A stretch of 64,000 nucleotides of DNA from Microtetraspora fusca. Its GTDB lineage: Bacteria; Actinomycetota; Actinomycetes; Streptosporangiales; Streptosporangiaceae. Position numbers and translations under genes: made by a program. Positions within the stretch are counted from its first letter, which is position 1, and each line of letters begins with the position of its first letter. Of the stretch, positions 1-7,930 are shown in pieces. Below the pieces are notes generated by a model, which worked only from the letters and a program-made list of their open reading frames with translations, searched no databases and was not told the origin of the DNA. The stretch spans positions 28,023 through 92,022 of the forward strand of contig NZ_BBYK01000067.1 in assembly GCF_001570365.1 (NCBI RefSeq), in the 5' to 3' direction.

Positions 1-154
1 GCGCGAGGCGACCCGGGCCGCGCTGCGCCGCGCCGGCGCGGCGCACCTGGTGCTGCGCACCGACCGGGACTGGGTGGCCGACATCGTCCAGTTCGTGCTC
101 CGGCAGCGCCGCACCGCGCACCTGGCCCGGCGCCGTCAGACAGGAGGGCGCTGA
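1..154 (+). CDS. DUF58 domain protein, C-terminal end (partial)
   Basis: Only the last 50 codons lie in the window, read from base 2; the start is upstream. The peptide ends with a segment containing HLVLRTDRDWVADIVQFVL and an Arg-rich tail, typical of the C-terminus of DUF58 proteins that sit between a MoxR-type AAA ATPase and a VWA protein. The stop codon overlaps the ATG of the next gene (ATGA, 152-156), so the two are translationally coupled. The identification rests on the tail sequence and the VWA neighbour. DUF58 proteins are thought to act with MoxR ATPases at the cell envelope, but their exact role is unknown. Confidence 0.7.
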   Translation, partial: REATRAALRRAGAAHLVLRTDRDWVADIVQFVLRQRRTAHLARRRQTGGR

Positions 155-1101
155 TGATCTTCCTTTCCGCGGGCTGGCTGTGGCTGTTCGTCCCGGTCGC
201 ACTCCTGGTCGGCGGGTACGTCGCGCTGCAGTTCGCCCGCCGCAGGTACGCCGTCCGGTTCACGAACCTGCGGCTGCTGTCGGTGGTCGCCCCGGACCGG
301 CCGGCCTGGCGGCGGCATGTTCCCGCGGCGGTCTTCCTGGTGATGATGAGCGTCATGGTCCTGGCCGCCGCCCGCCCGGCGGGGAGCGTGCGTGTGCCGC
401 GGGACCGGGCCACCATCATGATCGCGGTGGACATCTCGCTGTCGATGGAGGCCACGGACGTCCCGCCGAACCGGCTGGCCGCGGCCAGGCACGCGGCCCA
501 GCAGTTCGTCGCCGATCTGCCCGAGCGCTTCAACGTGGGCGTGGTGGCGTTCGCGCGGTCGGCGTCCGTGGTCATCTCCCCGACCGCCGACCACACCGCC
601 GTGATCACTGCGATCTCCAACCTGACCACCCGGCCCGGCACCGCGATCGGCGAGGCCGTGTTCGACTCGCTCGACGCGATCAGGTCGTTCGACCAGCGGG
701 CGGTGACCGATCCGCCGCCCTCGGCGATCGTGCTGCTGTCCGACGGCGACAACACCTCGGGCCGCTCGGTGAACGAGGCGATCCAGGCCGCCGTGTCCGT
801 CAAGATCCCCGTGTCCACCATCGCGTACGGCACGCCGACGGGAACCGTCACCATCGACAACCGGCCGGTGCAGGTCCCGGTGAACAAGGCCACCCTGCAG
901 TCGCTCGCCGACGGCACCGGCGGTCGGGCGTACGAGGCGCAGTCGGGCAGCGAGCTGCGCGACGTCTACGCCCAGATCGGCACCTCGCTCGGGTACAAGA
1001 TCGTGAACCAGGAGATCACCCAGCGGTTCATCCTGGTCGCGCTGCTGCTGGGCGCGGTGGCGGCCGGGACGGCCATGCTGCTGGGCGCACGGCTCCCCTG
1101 A
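154..1101 (+). CDS. VWA-domain membrane protein (MoxR-associated)
   Basis: A 315-residue protein with two hydrophobic segments near the N-terminus (about residues 4-25 and 57-75), a von Willebrand factor A domain, and a C-terminal membrane helix (about 290-312). The metal-ion adhesion site is intact: DISLS begins at residue 93, a Thr lies in the segment PGTAIG near 163, and DGDN near 197. The architecture matches the BatA/YehP-type VWA proteins encoded beside MoxR and DUF58. Start overlaps the DUF58 stop. Such sets are proposed to act as metal-dependent chaperones or assembly factors at the membrane. The substrate is not known. Confidence 0.88.
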   Translation: MIFLSAGWLWLFVPVALLVGGYVALQFARRRYAVRFTNLRLLSVVAPDRPAWRRHVPAAVFLVMMSVMVLAAARPAGSVRVPRDRATIMIAVDISLSMEATDVPPNRLAAARHAAQQFVADLPERFNVGVVAFARSASVVISPTADHTAVITAISNLTTRPGTAIGEAVFDSLDAIRSFDQRAVTDPPPSAIVLLSDGDNTSGRSVNEAIQAAVSVKIPVSTIAYGTPTGTVTIDNRPVQVPVNKATLQSLADGTGGRAYEAQSGSELRDVYAQIGTSLGYKIVNQEITQRFILVALLLGAVAAGTAMLLGARLP

Positions 1102-1123
1102 CCCGTTGGTAACGTCTCTGCAC

Positions 1124-1717
1124 GTGGCACATTACTTCGAGGAGCGGCCGCGGACGGCCAGCCGGCCGGGCACGGTCACCCTGCTCCTCCCCGACCTGCA
1201 TCTGCGGCTGGAGACCGACCGCGGGGTGTTCTCCCCCGACCGGATCGACGCGGGCACCCGCGTCCTGCTGGAGAGCGTGCCACCACCGCCCGCCGAGGGC
1301 GACCTGCTCGACCTGGGCTGCGGCTACGGCCCGATCGCACTGACCATGGCCTCGCGGGCGCCGGGCGCGACCGTGTGGGCGGTGGACGTGAACCGCCGCT
1401 CGGTGGAGCTGTGCGCGCGCAACGCCGAGGCCGCCGGCCTTGACAAAGTAAGGTCGGTTCACATCGACGAGGTGCCCGCCGACGTACGCTTCCGGGCGAT
1501 CTGGTCCAACCCCGCCATCCGCATCGGCAAGCAGGCGCTGCACGAGATGCTGACCCGCTGGCTGGACCGGCTCACCCCCGACGGCGTCGCCTACCTGGTC
1601 GTCCAGAAGCACCTCGGCTCCGACTCCCTGCAGAACTGGCTGAACGAGCAGGGCTGGCCCACCACCCGGGCCGCCAGCCGGTCCGCCTACCGAATCCTCA
1701 AGGTGGAAGCGCGATGA
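1124..1717 (+). CDS. class I SAM-dependent methyltransferase, RsmC-like
   Basis: About 197 residues from a GTG at 1124 (a TTG at 1106 would add six residues; the family usually begins M-x-HYF, which favours 1124). The SAM-binding motif LDLGCGYGP is at about residues 62-70, with an acidic VDVN following the next strand. The family belongs to the RsmC/RlmG-type N2-guanine methyltransferases. Their catalytic loop is normally NPP followed by IRIGK; here it reads NPAIRIGK at about residue 129, a conservative but noticeable change. The stop overlaps the start of the next RNA-methyltransferase gene (ATGA), suggesting a coupled pair. The exact RNA target cannot be told from sequence. Confidence 0.8.
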   Translation: MAHYFEERPRTASRPGTVTLLLPDLHLRLETDRGVFSPDRIDAGTRVLLESVPPPPAEGDLLDLGCGYGPIALTMASRAPGATVWAVDVNRRSVELCARNAEAAGLDKVRSVHIDEVPADVRFRAIWSNPAIRIGKQALHEMLTRWLDRLTPDGVAYLVVQKHLGSDSLQNWLNEQGWPTTRAASRSAYRILKVEAR

Positions 1718-2271
1718 GCACCCCGAACCCGCGCAGGCAGCTCCGTCCGACCGACGTCAAGCGGCTCAACCGCACCTGGCGCCGCGCGACCGGGTCCCGC
1801 CTCGCGCTGATCCTCGAATCGGTCACCGGACCGTTCAACGTCGGGTCCGTGTTCCGCACGGCCGCCGCGTTCGGCGTGGAGACGATCTGGCTGGCCGGGA
1901 ACGCGACCCCGCCGACGAACCCCAAGGCGCAGAAGACCGCGCTGGGCACCGACCGGCTGGTCGAGTGGCACGAGCCGGTTCCCGCCGTCGAGGCCGTACG
2001 CGCGGCGAAGGAGGAGGGGTACCGCGTCGTCGCGGTCGAGCTGACCGGGGACGCCGCGCCGCTGCACGAGGCGAGCCTCGGCGGGGACGTCTGCCTGGTC
2101 GTCGGCAGCGAGGACCACGGCTGCTCCCCCGCGCTGCTGGAGGCGTCCGACGCGGTCGTCTACATCCCGCAGGTGGGCCGGGTGGGCTCGCTCAACGTGT
2201 CGGTGGCGGCGGCCATCGCGGTCGCCGAGGCGCGGCGGCAGGAGTGGACGGCGACGGCCGTTCACTCCTGA
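1714..2271 (+). CDS. SpoU/TrmH-family RNA 2'-O-methyltransferase
   Basis: A 185-residue SPOUT enzyme. All three family motifs are visible: FNVGSVFRTAAAFG near residue 47, VVGSEDHGCSP near 130, and IPQVGRVGSLNVSVAAAIA near 151. These form the trefoil-knot SAM site of the tRNA/rRNA ribose methyltransferases. The size and the lack of an N-terminal L30e-type domain resemble TrmH more than RlmB. Start is fixed by the 4-bp overlap with the preceding methyltransferase. The tRNA Gm18-type target is a family expectation, not shown here. Confidence 0.88.
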   Translation: MSTPNPRRQLRPTDVKRLNRTWRRATGSRLALILESVTGPFNVGSVFRTAAAFGVETIWLAGNATPPTNPKAQKTALGTDRLVEWHEPVPAVEAVRAAKEEGYRVVAVELTGDAAPLHEASLGGDVCLVVGSEDHGCSPALLEASDAVVYIPQVGRVGSLNVSVAAAIAVAEARRQEWTATAVHS

Positions 2272-2389
2272 TCGACGGCCGTTCACCCGTGATGGGCGGA
2301 TGTTCACGGAGGGCTGGCTGACGGGCTGGGCCTCCAACCGGCATACTCCTGGTCATACTGGAGCTGATCCGAGGAGCGGTGACCAACGA

Positions 2390-3181
2390 ATGACCCGGCG
2401 TCGCTTCGCCTTTCTCGACCACCCCGGGCCGCTCGCCTTCGCCCACCGGGGCGGGGCGGCCGAGGGGCGGGAGAACACCATGTCCGCCTTCGCGCGGGCG
2501 GTCGAGATCGGGTACACGTACCTGGAGACCGACGCGCACGCGACGGCCGACGGCGTGCTGCTCGCCTTCCACGACCACACGCTGGACCGGGTCACCGACC
2601 GCAAGGGCCGGATCTCCCAGCTCCCCTACCGCGAGGTGCGCAAGGCCCGCATCGGCGGCACGGAGGAGATCCCGCTGCTTGAGGACCTCCTCAGCGCCTG
2701 GCCGGACGTCCGGTTCAACATCGACGTGAAGGAGAGCACGTCCATCCTGCCGCTGGCCCGCGTGCTGCGCCGGACCAACGCCTACGACCGGGTCTGCCTT
2801 ACCTCGTTCTCCGACCTGCGCCTGGCCCAGGCCCGCCGCGCCGTCGGCGTGCCGGTGTGCTCCTCGCTCGGGCCGCGCGGAGTGGCCGCGCTGCGCGCCG
2901 CCGCCATGGGATCGGGGTACGGCCGGCTGCTCGCCTCCCTCGCCCGCGCCGGGGTGCCCTGCGCCCAGGTGCCGATCGGCGTGCGCGGGCTGCGCGTCAC
3001 CACCCGCTCCTTCGTCCGCACCGCGCACGCGCTCGGCATGCAGGTGCACGTCTGGACGGTGGACGACCCGGTGGTGATGCGCCGGCTGCTCGACCTCGGC
3101 GTCGACGGGATCATGACCGACAACATCACCGGCCTGCGCGACGTCCTCAAGGCGCGCGGCCAGTGGCATCCCCGCACCTGA
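2390..3181 (+). CDS. glycerophosphodiester phosphodiesterase
   Basis: 263 residues from ATG 2390, preceded by a GAGGAG ribosome site at 2371-2376. An upstream in-frame start at 2300 is rejected because homology begins only after 2390. The GDPD fold signature is present: FAHRGGAAEGRENT near residue 17, LETDAH near 44 and FHDHTLDRVT near 57, giving the His and acidic metal ligands. The C-terminus has the usual VWTVDDP and DGIMTDN motifs. No signal peptide, so it is probably cytoplasmic, hydrolysing glycerophosphodiesters to glycerol-3-phosphate and alcohol. The MFS carrier 52 bp downstream is probably co-transcribed. Confidence 0.9.
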   Translation: MTRRRFAFLDHPGPLAFAHRGGAAEGRENTMSAFARAVEIGYTYLETDAHATADGVLLAFHDHTLDRVTDRKGRISQLPYREVRKARIGGTEEIPLLEDLLSAWPDVRFNIDVKESTSILPLARVLRRTNAYDRVCLTSFSDLRLAQARRAVGVPVCSSLGPRGVAALRAAAMGSGYGRLLASLARAGVPCAQVPIGVRGLRVTTRSFVRTAHALGMQVHVWTVDDPVVMRRLLDLGVDGIMTDNITGLRDVLKARGQWHPRT

Positions 3182-3232
3182 CACCCGCACCCGACACCCC
3201 GCCCCACGGCGGGCGCCCGGCGAGGAGGACGT

Positions 3233-4651
3233 GTGACCGCCCCCCAGGTCATCGACGAGACCCCGAAGGCACGCCTTCGGGAACAACGCGGCTGGTACTT
3301 CTACGACTGGGCCAACTCGGTCTTCTACACCACGATCATCTCGGTCTTCCTCGGGCCGTACCTGATCCCGGTCGCCAAGGCGGCGGCGTGCGGCAGGGAC
3401 TTCCCCGGGATGCCGGTGGACGCCTGCGTGGCCGACTTCGACCGGCTGGCGACCGGCGGGCTGGGCTTCGTCGACGTCCTGGGCCTGGACATCCGGCCGG
3501 CCGCCTACTTCGGGCTCGTCATGACGGTGTCGGTGCTGGTGCAGATCGTCGCCCTGCCCGTGGTGGGCGCGCTCGCCGACCACACCGGCCGTAAGAAGGA
3601 GCTGCTCGGCGGCTTCGCGTACGTCGGGGCCCTGGCGACCATGGGCCTGTACTTCGTGGAGGGCGACCGCTACCTGCTCGGCGGCGTGCTCTTCACCGTG
3701 GCGAACCTGTCCTACGGCGCGTCGGTCGTGGTCTACGACTCGTTCTTGCCGCAGATCTCCACGCCGGACGAGCGGGACCGCGTCTCCTCGCGCGGATGGG
3801 CGATCGGCTACCTCGGCGGCGGCCTGCTGCTCGCGCTCAACCTCGTCCTCTACCTCGGCCGCGACGGCCTCGGCGTCAGCGAGGGCATGGCGGTGCGGAT
3901 CAGCATGATGTCGGCCGGGATGTGGTGGGCGATCTTCACGGTCGTTCCGCTGCTCGCCCTGCGCAACCGGCCGGTCCCCGCCCATGAGACGACGGCGCTG
4001 CGGTCCGTGGGAGGCAGCTTCCGCCAGCTCGGGCGGACCATCGCGGAGCTGCGCCGCTATCCGCGCACGCTGCTGTTCCTGGTCGCCTACCTCGTCTACA
4101 ACGACGGCGTCCAGACGGTGATCGGGAACTCGGCGGCGTACGCGTCGGAGGCGTTGAAGCTGAGCAAGGACGTGCAGATCAGCGCGGTCCTGATGGTGCA
4201 GTTCGTGGCGTTCGGCGGCGCGCTCCTGCTCGGCGCCCTCGCCGCCCGGTACGGCACCAAGCGCACCATCCTCGCGAGCCTGGTCGTCTGGACGGCGATC
4301 GTGGTCGTGGCGGTCTTCCTGGAGGAGGGCGCGGCGACGCAGTTCTACGTCTTGGGCTTCGCCATCGCCATCGTCCTCGGCGGCACGCAGGCGCTGTCGC
4401 GATCGCTGTTCTCGCAGGTGATCCCGAGCGGCAAGGAGGCGGAGTACTTCAGCCTGCTGCAGATCAGCGACAAGGGGTCGGCGTTCCTCGGATCGCTGAC
4501 GATCACCCTGGCCCTGCAGTTCTCCAACAGCTACCGGATCGCGATCGTCTCGCTGGTCGTCTTCTTCGTGATCGGCTTCGGACTGCTGGTCGCGGTCAAC
4601 ATCCCGCGGGCCATCCGGGAGGCGGGCAACGAGGTGCCGGAGCGCATCTGA
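3233..4651 (+). CDS. MFS transporter, UMF1 (Atg22-like) family
   Basis: 472 residues with about twelve hydrophobic segments. The N-terminus carries YFYDWANSVF, the hallmark of the UMF1/Atg22-like branch of the major facilitator superfamily. A basic loop DHTGRKKE after the third helix is the MFS motif A equivalent. It starts at GTG 3233 with GAGGACG upstream. The large N-terminal extracytoplasmic insertion with two cysteines (about residues 51-66) is usual in actinobacterial members. Substrate unknown; the preceding phosphodiesterase gene suggests a phospholipid-breakdown product, but that is only inference. Confidence 0.85.
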   Translation: MTAPQVIDETPKARLREQRGWYFYDWANSVFYTTIISVFLGPYLIPVAKAAACGRDFPGMPVDACVADFDRLATGGLGFVDVLGLDIRPAAYFGLVMTVSVLVQIVALPVVGALADHTGRKKELLGGFAYVGALATMGLYFVEGDRYLLGGVLFTVANLSYGASVVVYDSFLPQISTPDERDRVSSRGWAIGYLGGGLLLALNLVLYLGRDGLGVSEGMAVRISMMSAGMWWAIFTVVPLLALRNRPVPAHETTALRSVGGSFRQLGRTIAELRRYPRTLLFLVAYLVYNDGVQTVIGNSAAYASEALKLSKDVQISAVLMVQFVAFGGALLLGALAARYGTKRTILASLVVWTAIVVVAVFLEEGAATQFYVLGFAIAIVLGGTQALSRSLFSQVIPSGKEAEYFSLLQISDKGSAFLGSLTITLALQFSNSYRIAIVSLVVFFVIGFGLLVAVNIPRAIREAGNEVPERI

Positions 4652-4694
4652 GCGATCGCAGGGCGCGAAGGGCGGTTGGATCGGGCTTCCTGTG

Positions 4695-4720
4695 GGAATC
4701 CCCACACGGTATCAAGCGTT
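4695..4720 (+). promoter_or_regulatory. SigR-type promoter of rbpA
   Basis: GGAAT at 4695-4699 and GTT at 4718-4720 are separated by exactly 18 bases, the consensus arrangement for the thiol-oxidative-stress sigma factor SigR (SigH in mycobacteria). A start site near 4726 would leave a leader of about 48 nt before the rbpA ATG. rbpA is a known SigR target in Streptomyces. No other intergenic region I read in this window has the pair. Confidence 0.8.
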
Positions 4721-4773
4721 GAACGCGGTGGAGACCGACCCCTCTCAGGCGGGGACCTCAGGAGGCATTAAGA

Positions 4774-5118
4774 ATGGGCGAGCGTGCACTTCGCGGTACC
4801 CGGCTCGGCGCGACCAGCTACGAGAACGACCGCAACACCGATCTGGCTCCGCGCCAGGAGGTGTCCTACACCTGCCCCAAGGGCCATCGCACCACCGTGC
4901 CGCTTGCCGCCGAAGCCGAGATTCCGGCGAGCTGGGAGTGCCGCCACTGCGGGGCCACCGCTCTCCGGGTGGACGCCGAGCAGCCCCAGCAGAAGAAGGC
5001 GAAGCCGCCCAGGACCCACTGGGACATGCTGCTGGAGCGGCGCACGATCGAGGACCTCGAAGAGGTGCTCAACGAGCGCCTGGCGATCCTGCGGGCGCAG
5101 CGGCGCAAGAGCGCGTAA
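4774..5118 (+). CDS. rbpA: RNA polymerase-binding protein RbpA
   Basis: 114 residues with AGGAGG-like ribosome site just upstream. RbpA binds the RNA polymerase beta subunit and principal sigma factors and stabilises open complexes in actinobacteria. The N-terminal R-G-T/LGATSYE start, the core domain with cysteines at YTCPKGH and WECRHCG (a zinc-ribbon-like set, though one Cys is replaced by His as in the family), the basic linker around KKAKPPRTHWDML and the sigma-interacting helix RRTIEDLEEVLNERL are all in order. Transcribed alone, from a SigR-type promoter, and ended by a strong hairpin at 5161-5192. Confidence 0.96.
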   Translation: MGERALRGTRLGATSYENDRNTDLAPRQEVSYTCPKGHRTTVPLAAEAEIPASWECRHCGATALRVDAEQPQQKKAKPPRTHWDMLLERRTIEDLEEVLNERLAILRAQRRKSA

Positions 5119-5160
5119 GGCACACGTCGGGTAGGACGACGGACAGACCGACCAAGGGCA

Positions 5161-5192
5161 ACGCCCCCGGAGGGATTTCCCTCCGGGGGCGT
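5161..5192. terminator. perfect 15-bp hairpin, bidirectional terminator
   Basis: Bases 5161-5175 and 5178-5192 are exact reverse complements around a TT centre. It lies between the converging ends of rbpA (5118) and the DUF2218 gene (5223). There is no long U-tract, as usual for actinomycete terminators. Confidence 0.85.
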
Positions 5193-5222
5193 CGCGCGTT
5201 CCGGGCCCCAGCGGGGGCGGAG

Positions 5223-5507
5223 TCACTCCCAGGTGACGGTGAGCTCGTTGCGCTGGCCGAACCGTTCGAGGTGACGGCCGAGCACGTCCTGAACGGCGCC
5301 CAGGGACTCCTCGTCCTCGGCGGTGGCGCGCATGACGAGGCGGTCGGCCTCCGGGGTCAGCAGGCCCTCGCCGCGCCCGGGAAAGGTCAGCCGGTAGCCG
5401 CCGTCGGGCAGCTCCTCGGCCTGGATCTTGCGCCCCAGATGCGAGGCGAGCTGCTTGGCGTACCGGGGGGCGGCGTCGGTCGCGACGTAGGCGATAGAGC
5501 TGGCCAC
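5223..5507 (-). CDS. DUF2218 domain protein
   Basis: 94 residues from a GTG at 5507 with AGGAGG seven bases upstream. The opening YVATDAAPRYAKQLASHLG and the acidic-Arg middle match DUF2218, a small cytoplasmic family of unknown function often next to siderophore or MarR genes. The neighbouring divergent MarR gene and the shared palindrome at 5583-5594 suggest it is the regulator's target. Confidence 0.85.
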   Translation of the reverse strand: MASSIAYVATDAAPRYAKQLASHLGRKIQAEELPDGGYRLTFPGRGEGLLTPEADRLVMRATAEDEESLGAVQDVLGRHLERFGQRNELTVTWE

Positions 5508-5582
5508 GCGGATCCTCCTGCGTCAAACGGTCATCGATCAGCACATAACGGTCTTCCCAGACTATCCGCATCTCCCGCACGT

Positions 5583-5594
5583 TTGAATGTTCAA
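5583..5594. promoter_or_regulatory. MarR-type operator between DUF2218 and MarR genes
   Basis: Inverted repeat TTGAA-TG-TTCAA in the 106-bp divergent intergenic region, 19 bp before the MarR start codon. Spacing and sequence are like many MarR half-sites. It could control both directions. Confidence 0.6.
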
Positions 5595-5613
5595 TCATCG
5601 CTAGGCTGGGGTC

Positions 5614-6141
5614 ATGTCCGGGACGCGATGGCTGAGCGACGAGGAGCAGCGGATCTGGCGGGCCTACCTGGCCGGCACACGGCTGCTCCATGAGGCCCTG
5701 GAGCGGCAGCTCCAGCGCGACTCGGGCATGCCGCACGCGTACTACATGATCCTCGCCATGCTGTCGGAGGCGTCGGACCGGACGCTGACGATGACCAGGC
5801 TCGCCCGCGTCACCGGGTTCTCCGCCAGCCGGCTCTCCCACGCCATGGCCCGCCTGGAGGAGAAGGGCTGGGTACGCCGGGTCAAGCACGAGCGCGACCG
5901 GCGCACGACCATGGCCGAGCTGACCGGCGAGGGGTTCACGGTCCTGGAGGCGGCCGCGCCCGGCCACGTCGAGGAGGTGCGCCGCCGCCTGTTCGACCCG
6001 CTCACCCCCGAGCAGGCCCAAGGGTTCCGCGACGCCCTGGCCGCCCTCATGGACGCGTACGCGCGCGAAGGGGACGACCTGGATACCGAGGACCCGCCCG
6101 TCACTCCTTGGGCGCCTGGATGCCCTCCAGGACCATGCTGA
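5614..6141 (+). CDS. MarR-family transcriptional regulator
   Basis: 175 residues. The winged helix is clear: LTMTRLARVTGFSASRLSHA (recognition region, about residues 50-69) followed by the wing VRRVKHERDRRTT. Dimerisation helices lie at both ends. It is divergent from the DUF2218 gene with an inverted repeat between them, suggesting autoregulation and local control. The last 41 bp overlap the 3' end of the opposite-strand TetR gene. The Pro/Cys-rich last dozen residues lie in that overlap and look like read-through of antisense coding sequence. No ligand can be inferred. Confidence 0.9.
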   Translation: MSGTRWLSDEEQRIWRAYLAGTRLLHEALERQLQRDSGMPHAYYMILAMLSEASDRTLTMTRLARVTGFSASRLSHAMARLEEKGWVRRVKHERDRRTTMAELTGEGFTVLEAAAPGHVEEVRRRLFDPLTPEQAQGFRDALAALMDAYAREGDDLDTEDPPVTPWAPGCPPGPC

Positions 6142-6724
6142 GGTAGCGCCGGGCGATCTCGTCGGCGGGCAGCCGGCCGCCGGGGCGGTACCAGCTCGCC
6201 GCCACCCATACCGTGTCGCGCAGGAACCGGTGCACCAGCGGCACGTCCAGGTCCGGCCGGAACTCGTGCTCCTTGATCCCCCGGTCGAGCAGCTCGCCCC
6301 ACATGCGCTCGAACCGGTCCCAGGACTCGCCCAGGTAGGCGAAGCGCTCCCCCTCCGACAGGTGCCGCGACTCGTTCTGGTAGATCACCACGGCGGCCCG
6401 GTGCCGGTCGATCGCACGGAACGACTCCACGACGAGGCGCTCCATCGTCTCGCGCGCCCCCATCCCCGCGGCGAGCACCTCGTCGTAGCGGGCCCACAGG
6501 TCGTCGAGGAACGTGGAGAGGATCTCGTCGACGATCGACTCCTTGGAGTCGAAGTGGTAGTAGAGGCTGCCTCCGAGGATGCCCGCCGCGTCCGCGATCT
6601 CCCTGACGGTGGTGGCGGCATACCCTCGCGAGGCGAACACCTCGGCCGCGGTGGCGAGCAGCTCCGTGCGCCTGCCCGCCCGCGCGTTCGCGGTGCCCTT
6701 GTCGTCACGCCGTCGTGGACTCAT
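6101..6724 (-). CDS. TetR-family regulator (KstR2-like)
   Basis: 207 residues with an N-terminal TetR helix-turn-helix: TTVREIADAAGILGGSLYYHF near residues 38-58, then an all-helical ligand domain. The sequence has the flavour of KstR2-type regulators of CoA-thioester metabolism (the SLYYHFDSKESIVDEIL stretch), but the ligand is not determined. It is divergent from the quinone-reductase gene at 6917 (192 bp apart), which is the likely target. Its 3' end overlaps the MarR gene by 41 bp in convergent orientation. Confidence 0.88.
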   Translation of the reverse strand: MSPRRRDDKGTANARAGRRTELLATAAEVFASRGYAATTVREIADAAGILGGSLYYHFDSKESIVDEILSTFLDDLWARYDEVLAAGMGARETMERLVVESFRAIDRHRAAVVIYQNESRHLSEGERFAYLGESWDRFERMWGELLDRGIKEHEFRPDLDVPLVHRFLRDTVWVAASWYRPGGRLPADEIARRYLSMVLEGIQAPKE

Positions 6725-6916
6725 CTGTGCCGGCTCCCTGGGTGCTCGGAGACGGGGCCGGTCCGCCCCGTCACGTGTACGAGCACTAGTCTCCCGTCTC
6801 CCGCCGGTCTCTCGGCCTAGGCCCTACGTCCGATGGCGGACGTGGGCGGCGCGGATCTACAACGGATGGCATGGGCCGCTCGGCCCGCGAAACATCGGAC
6901 GAATCGGGAGACACCC

Positions 6917-7906
6917 ATGCGCGCCATCCTCCTGCACGCCTTCGGCCCCGCGGAGAACCTCCGCTACGAGGAGGTCGCGGACCCCGCACCGGCCGCCGGC
7001 CAGGTGCGGATCGCCGTACGGGCGGCCGGGGTGCACCTGGTCGACACCGTGCTCCGTGCCGGGAACTACGGCGGCGGCCCCATCCCCGTCCCGGAGCTGC
7101 CCACGATCCCCGGACGCGAGGTCGCCGGGGTGGTCGACGCCGTCGGCGAGGGGACCGACCCCGCCTGGCTGGGCCGGCGCGTCGTCACCCACCTGGGCAT
7201 GGTGCCCGGCGGCTACGCCGAGCTGGCCGTACGCGACGCCGGGGCGGTCCACGAGATCCCGGACGGCCTGGGGTACGAGGCGGCGGTCGCGATGATCGGG
7301 ACCGGTCGCACCACCATGGGCATCCTGGACGTGGCCGCCTTCACCGCCGACGACGTCGCGCTGGTGACCGCCGCGGCGGGCGGTGTCGGCAACCTGCTCG
7401 TGCAGGCGGCGCTCGCCGCCGGGGCCACCGTCGTCGGGCTGGCGGGCGGCCCGGAGAAGGTCGCGCGGGTCCGCGCGCTGGGCGCCGCGCACGCCGTGGA
7501 CTACACCGAGCCGGACTGGCCGCGGGCGGTGCGCGACGCGCTCGGCGACCGCCCGGCGACGGTGGGGCTGGACGGTGTCGGCGGCGCGCTGGGGCGCGGC
7601 GTGCTGGAGCTGCTGGGCGTCGGCGGCCGGCTGGTCCTGTTCGGCTGGGCCGACGCCGCGGACGGGCCGACCGAGATCACCACCGGGGACCTGTACGAGC
7701 GGGGACTGACCGCGACGGTCGCGGTCGGCCCTCGGGTGCTGAACCGGCCCGGGGGCCTGCGCGGCCTGGAGGAGCGGGCGCTGGCCGCGGCGGCGGGCGG
7801 CGCGCTGGTCCCGCTGACGCAGGCGTTCGCGCTCAAGGACGCCGCCGCCGCGCACGCCGCGCTGGAGAGCCGGGCCACGACGGGCAAGGTCGTCCTCGTG
7901 CCCTGA
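6917..7906 (+). CDS. zinc-type MDR oxidoreductase (quinone reductase-like)
   Basis: 329 residues from ATG 6917 with a CGGGAG site. It is a medium-chain dehydrogenase/reductase of the NADPH:quinone oxidoreductase branch: GroES-like N-terminal domain, then a Rossmann domain with AAAGGVGNLLVQAA near residues 155-168. Structural zinc cysteines are absent, as in quinone reductases. It likely reduces quinones or enones with NADPH in the cytoplasm. It is 30-40 percent similar by eye to the second MDR gene at 28179, sharing DPAWLGRRVV and VDYTEP. Probably controlled by the divergent TetR gene. Its stop lies in an inverted repeat (CTGACC/GGTCAG) shared with the converging phosphotransferase. Confidence 0.88.
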   Translation: MRAILLHAFGPAENLRYEEVADPAPAAGQVRIAVRAAGVHLVDTVLRAGNYGGGPIPVPELPTIPGREVAGVVDAVGEGTDPAWLGRRVVTHLGMVPGGYAELAVRDAGAVHEIPDGLGYEAAVAMIGTGRTTMGILDVAAFTADDVALVTAAAGGVGNLLVQAALAAGATVVGLAGGPEKVARVRALGAAHAVDYTEPDWPRAVRDALGDRPATVGLDGVGGALGRGVLELLGVGGRLVLFGWADAADGPTEITTGDLYERGLTATVAVGPRVLNRPGGLRGLEERALAAAAGGALVPLTQAFALKDAAAAHAALESRATTGKVVLVP

Positions 7907-7930
7907 CCGGCTCCGGCCGGCGGGAACGGG

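Noticed and set aside
6814..6823. GGCCTAGGCC palindrome between the TetR gene and the quinone reductase
   Set aside because: Only ten bases, GC-type, and expected by chance at this base composition; not similar to known TetR sites, so not listed as an operator.
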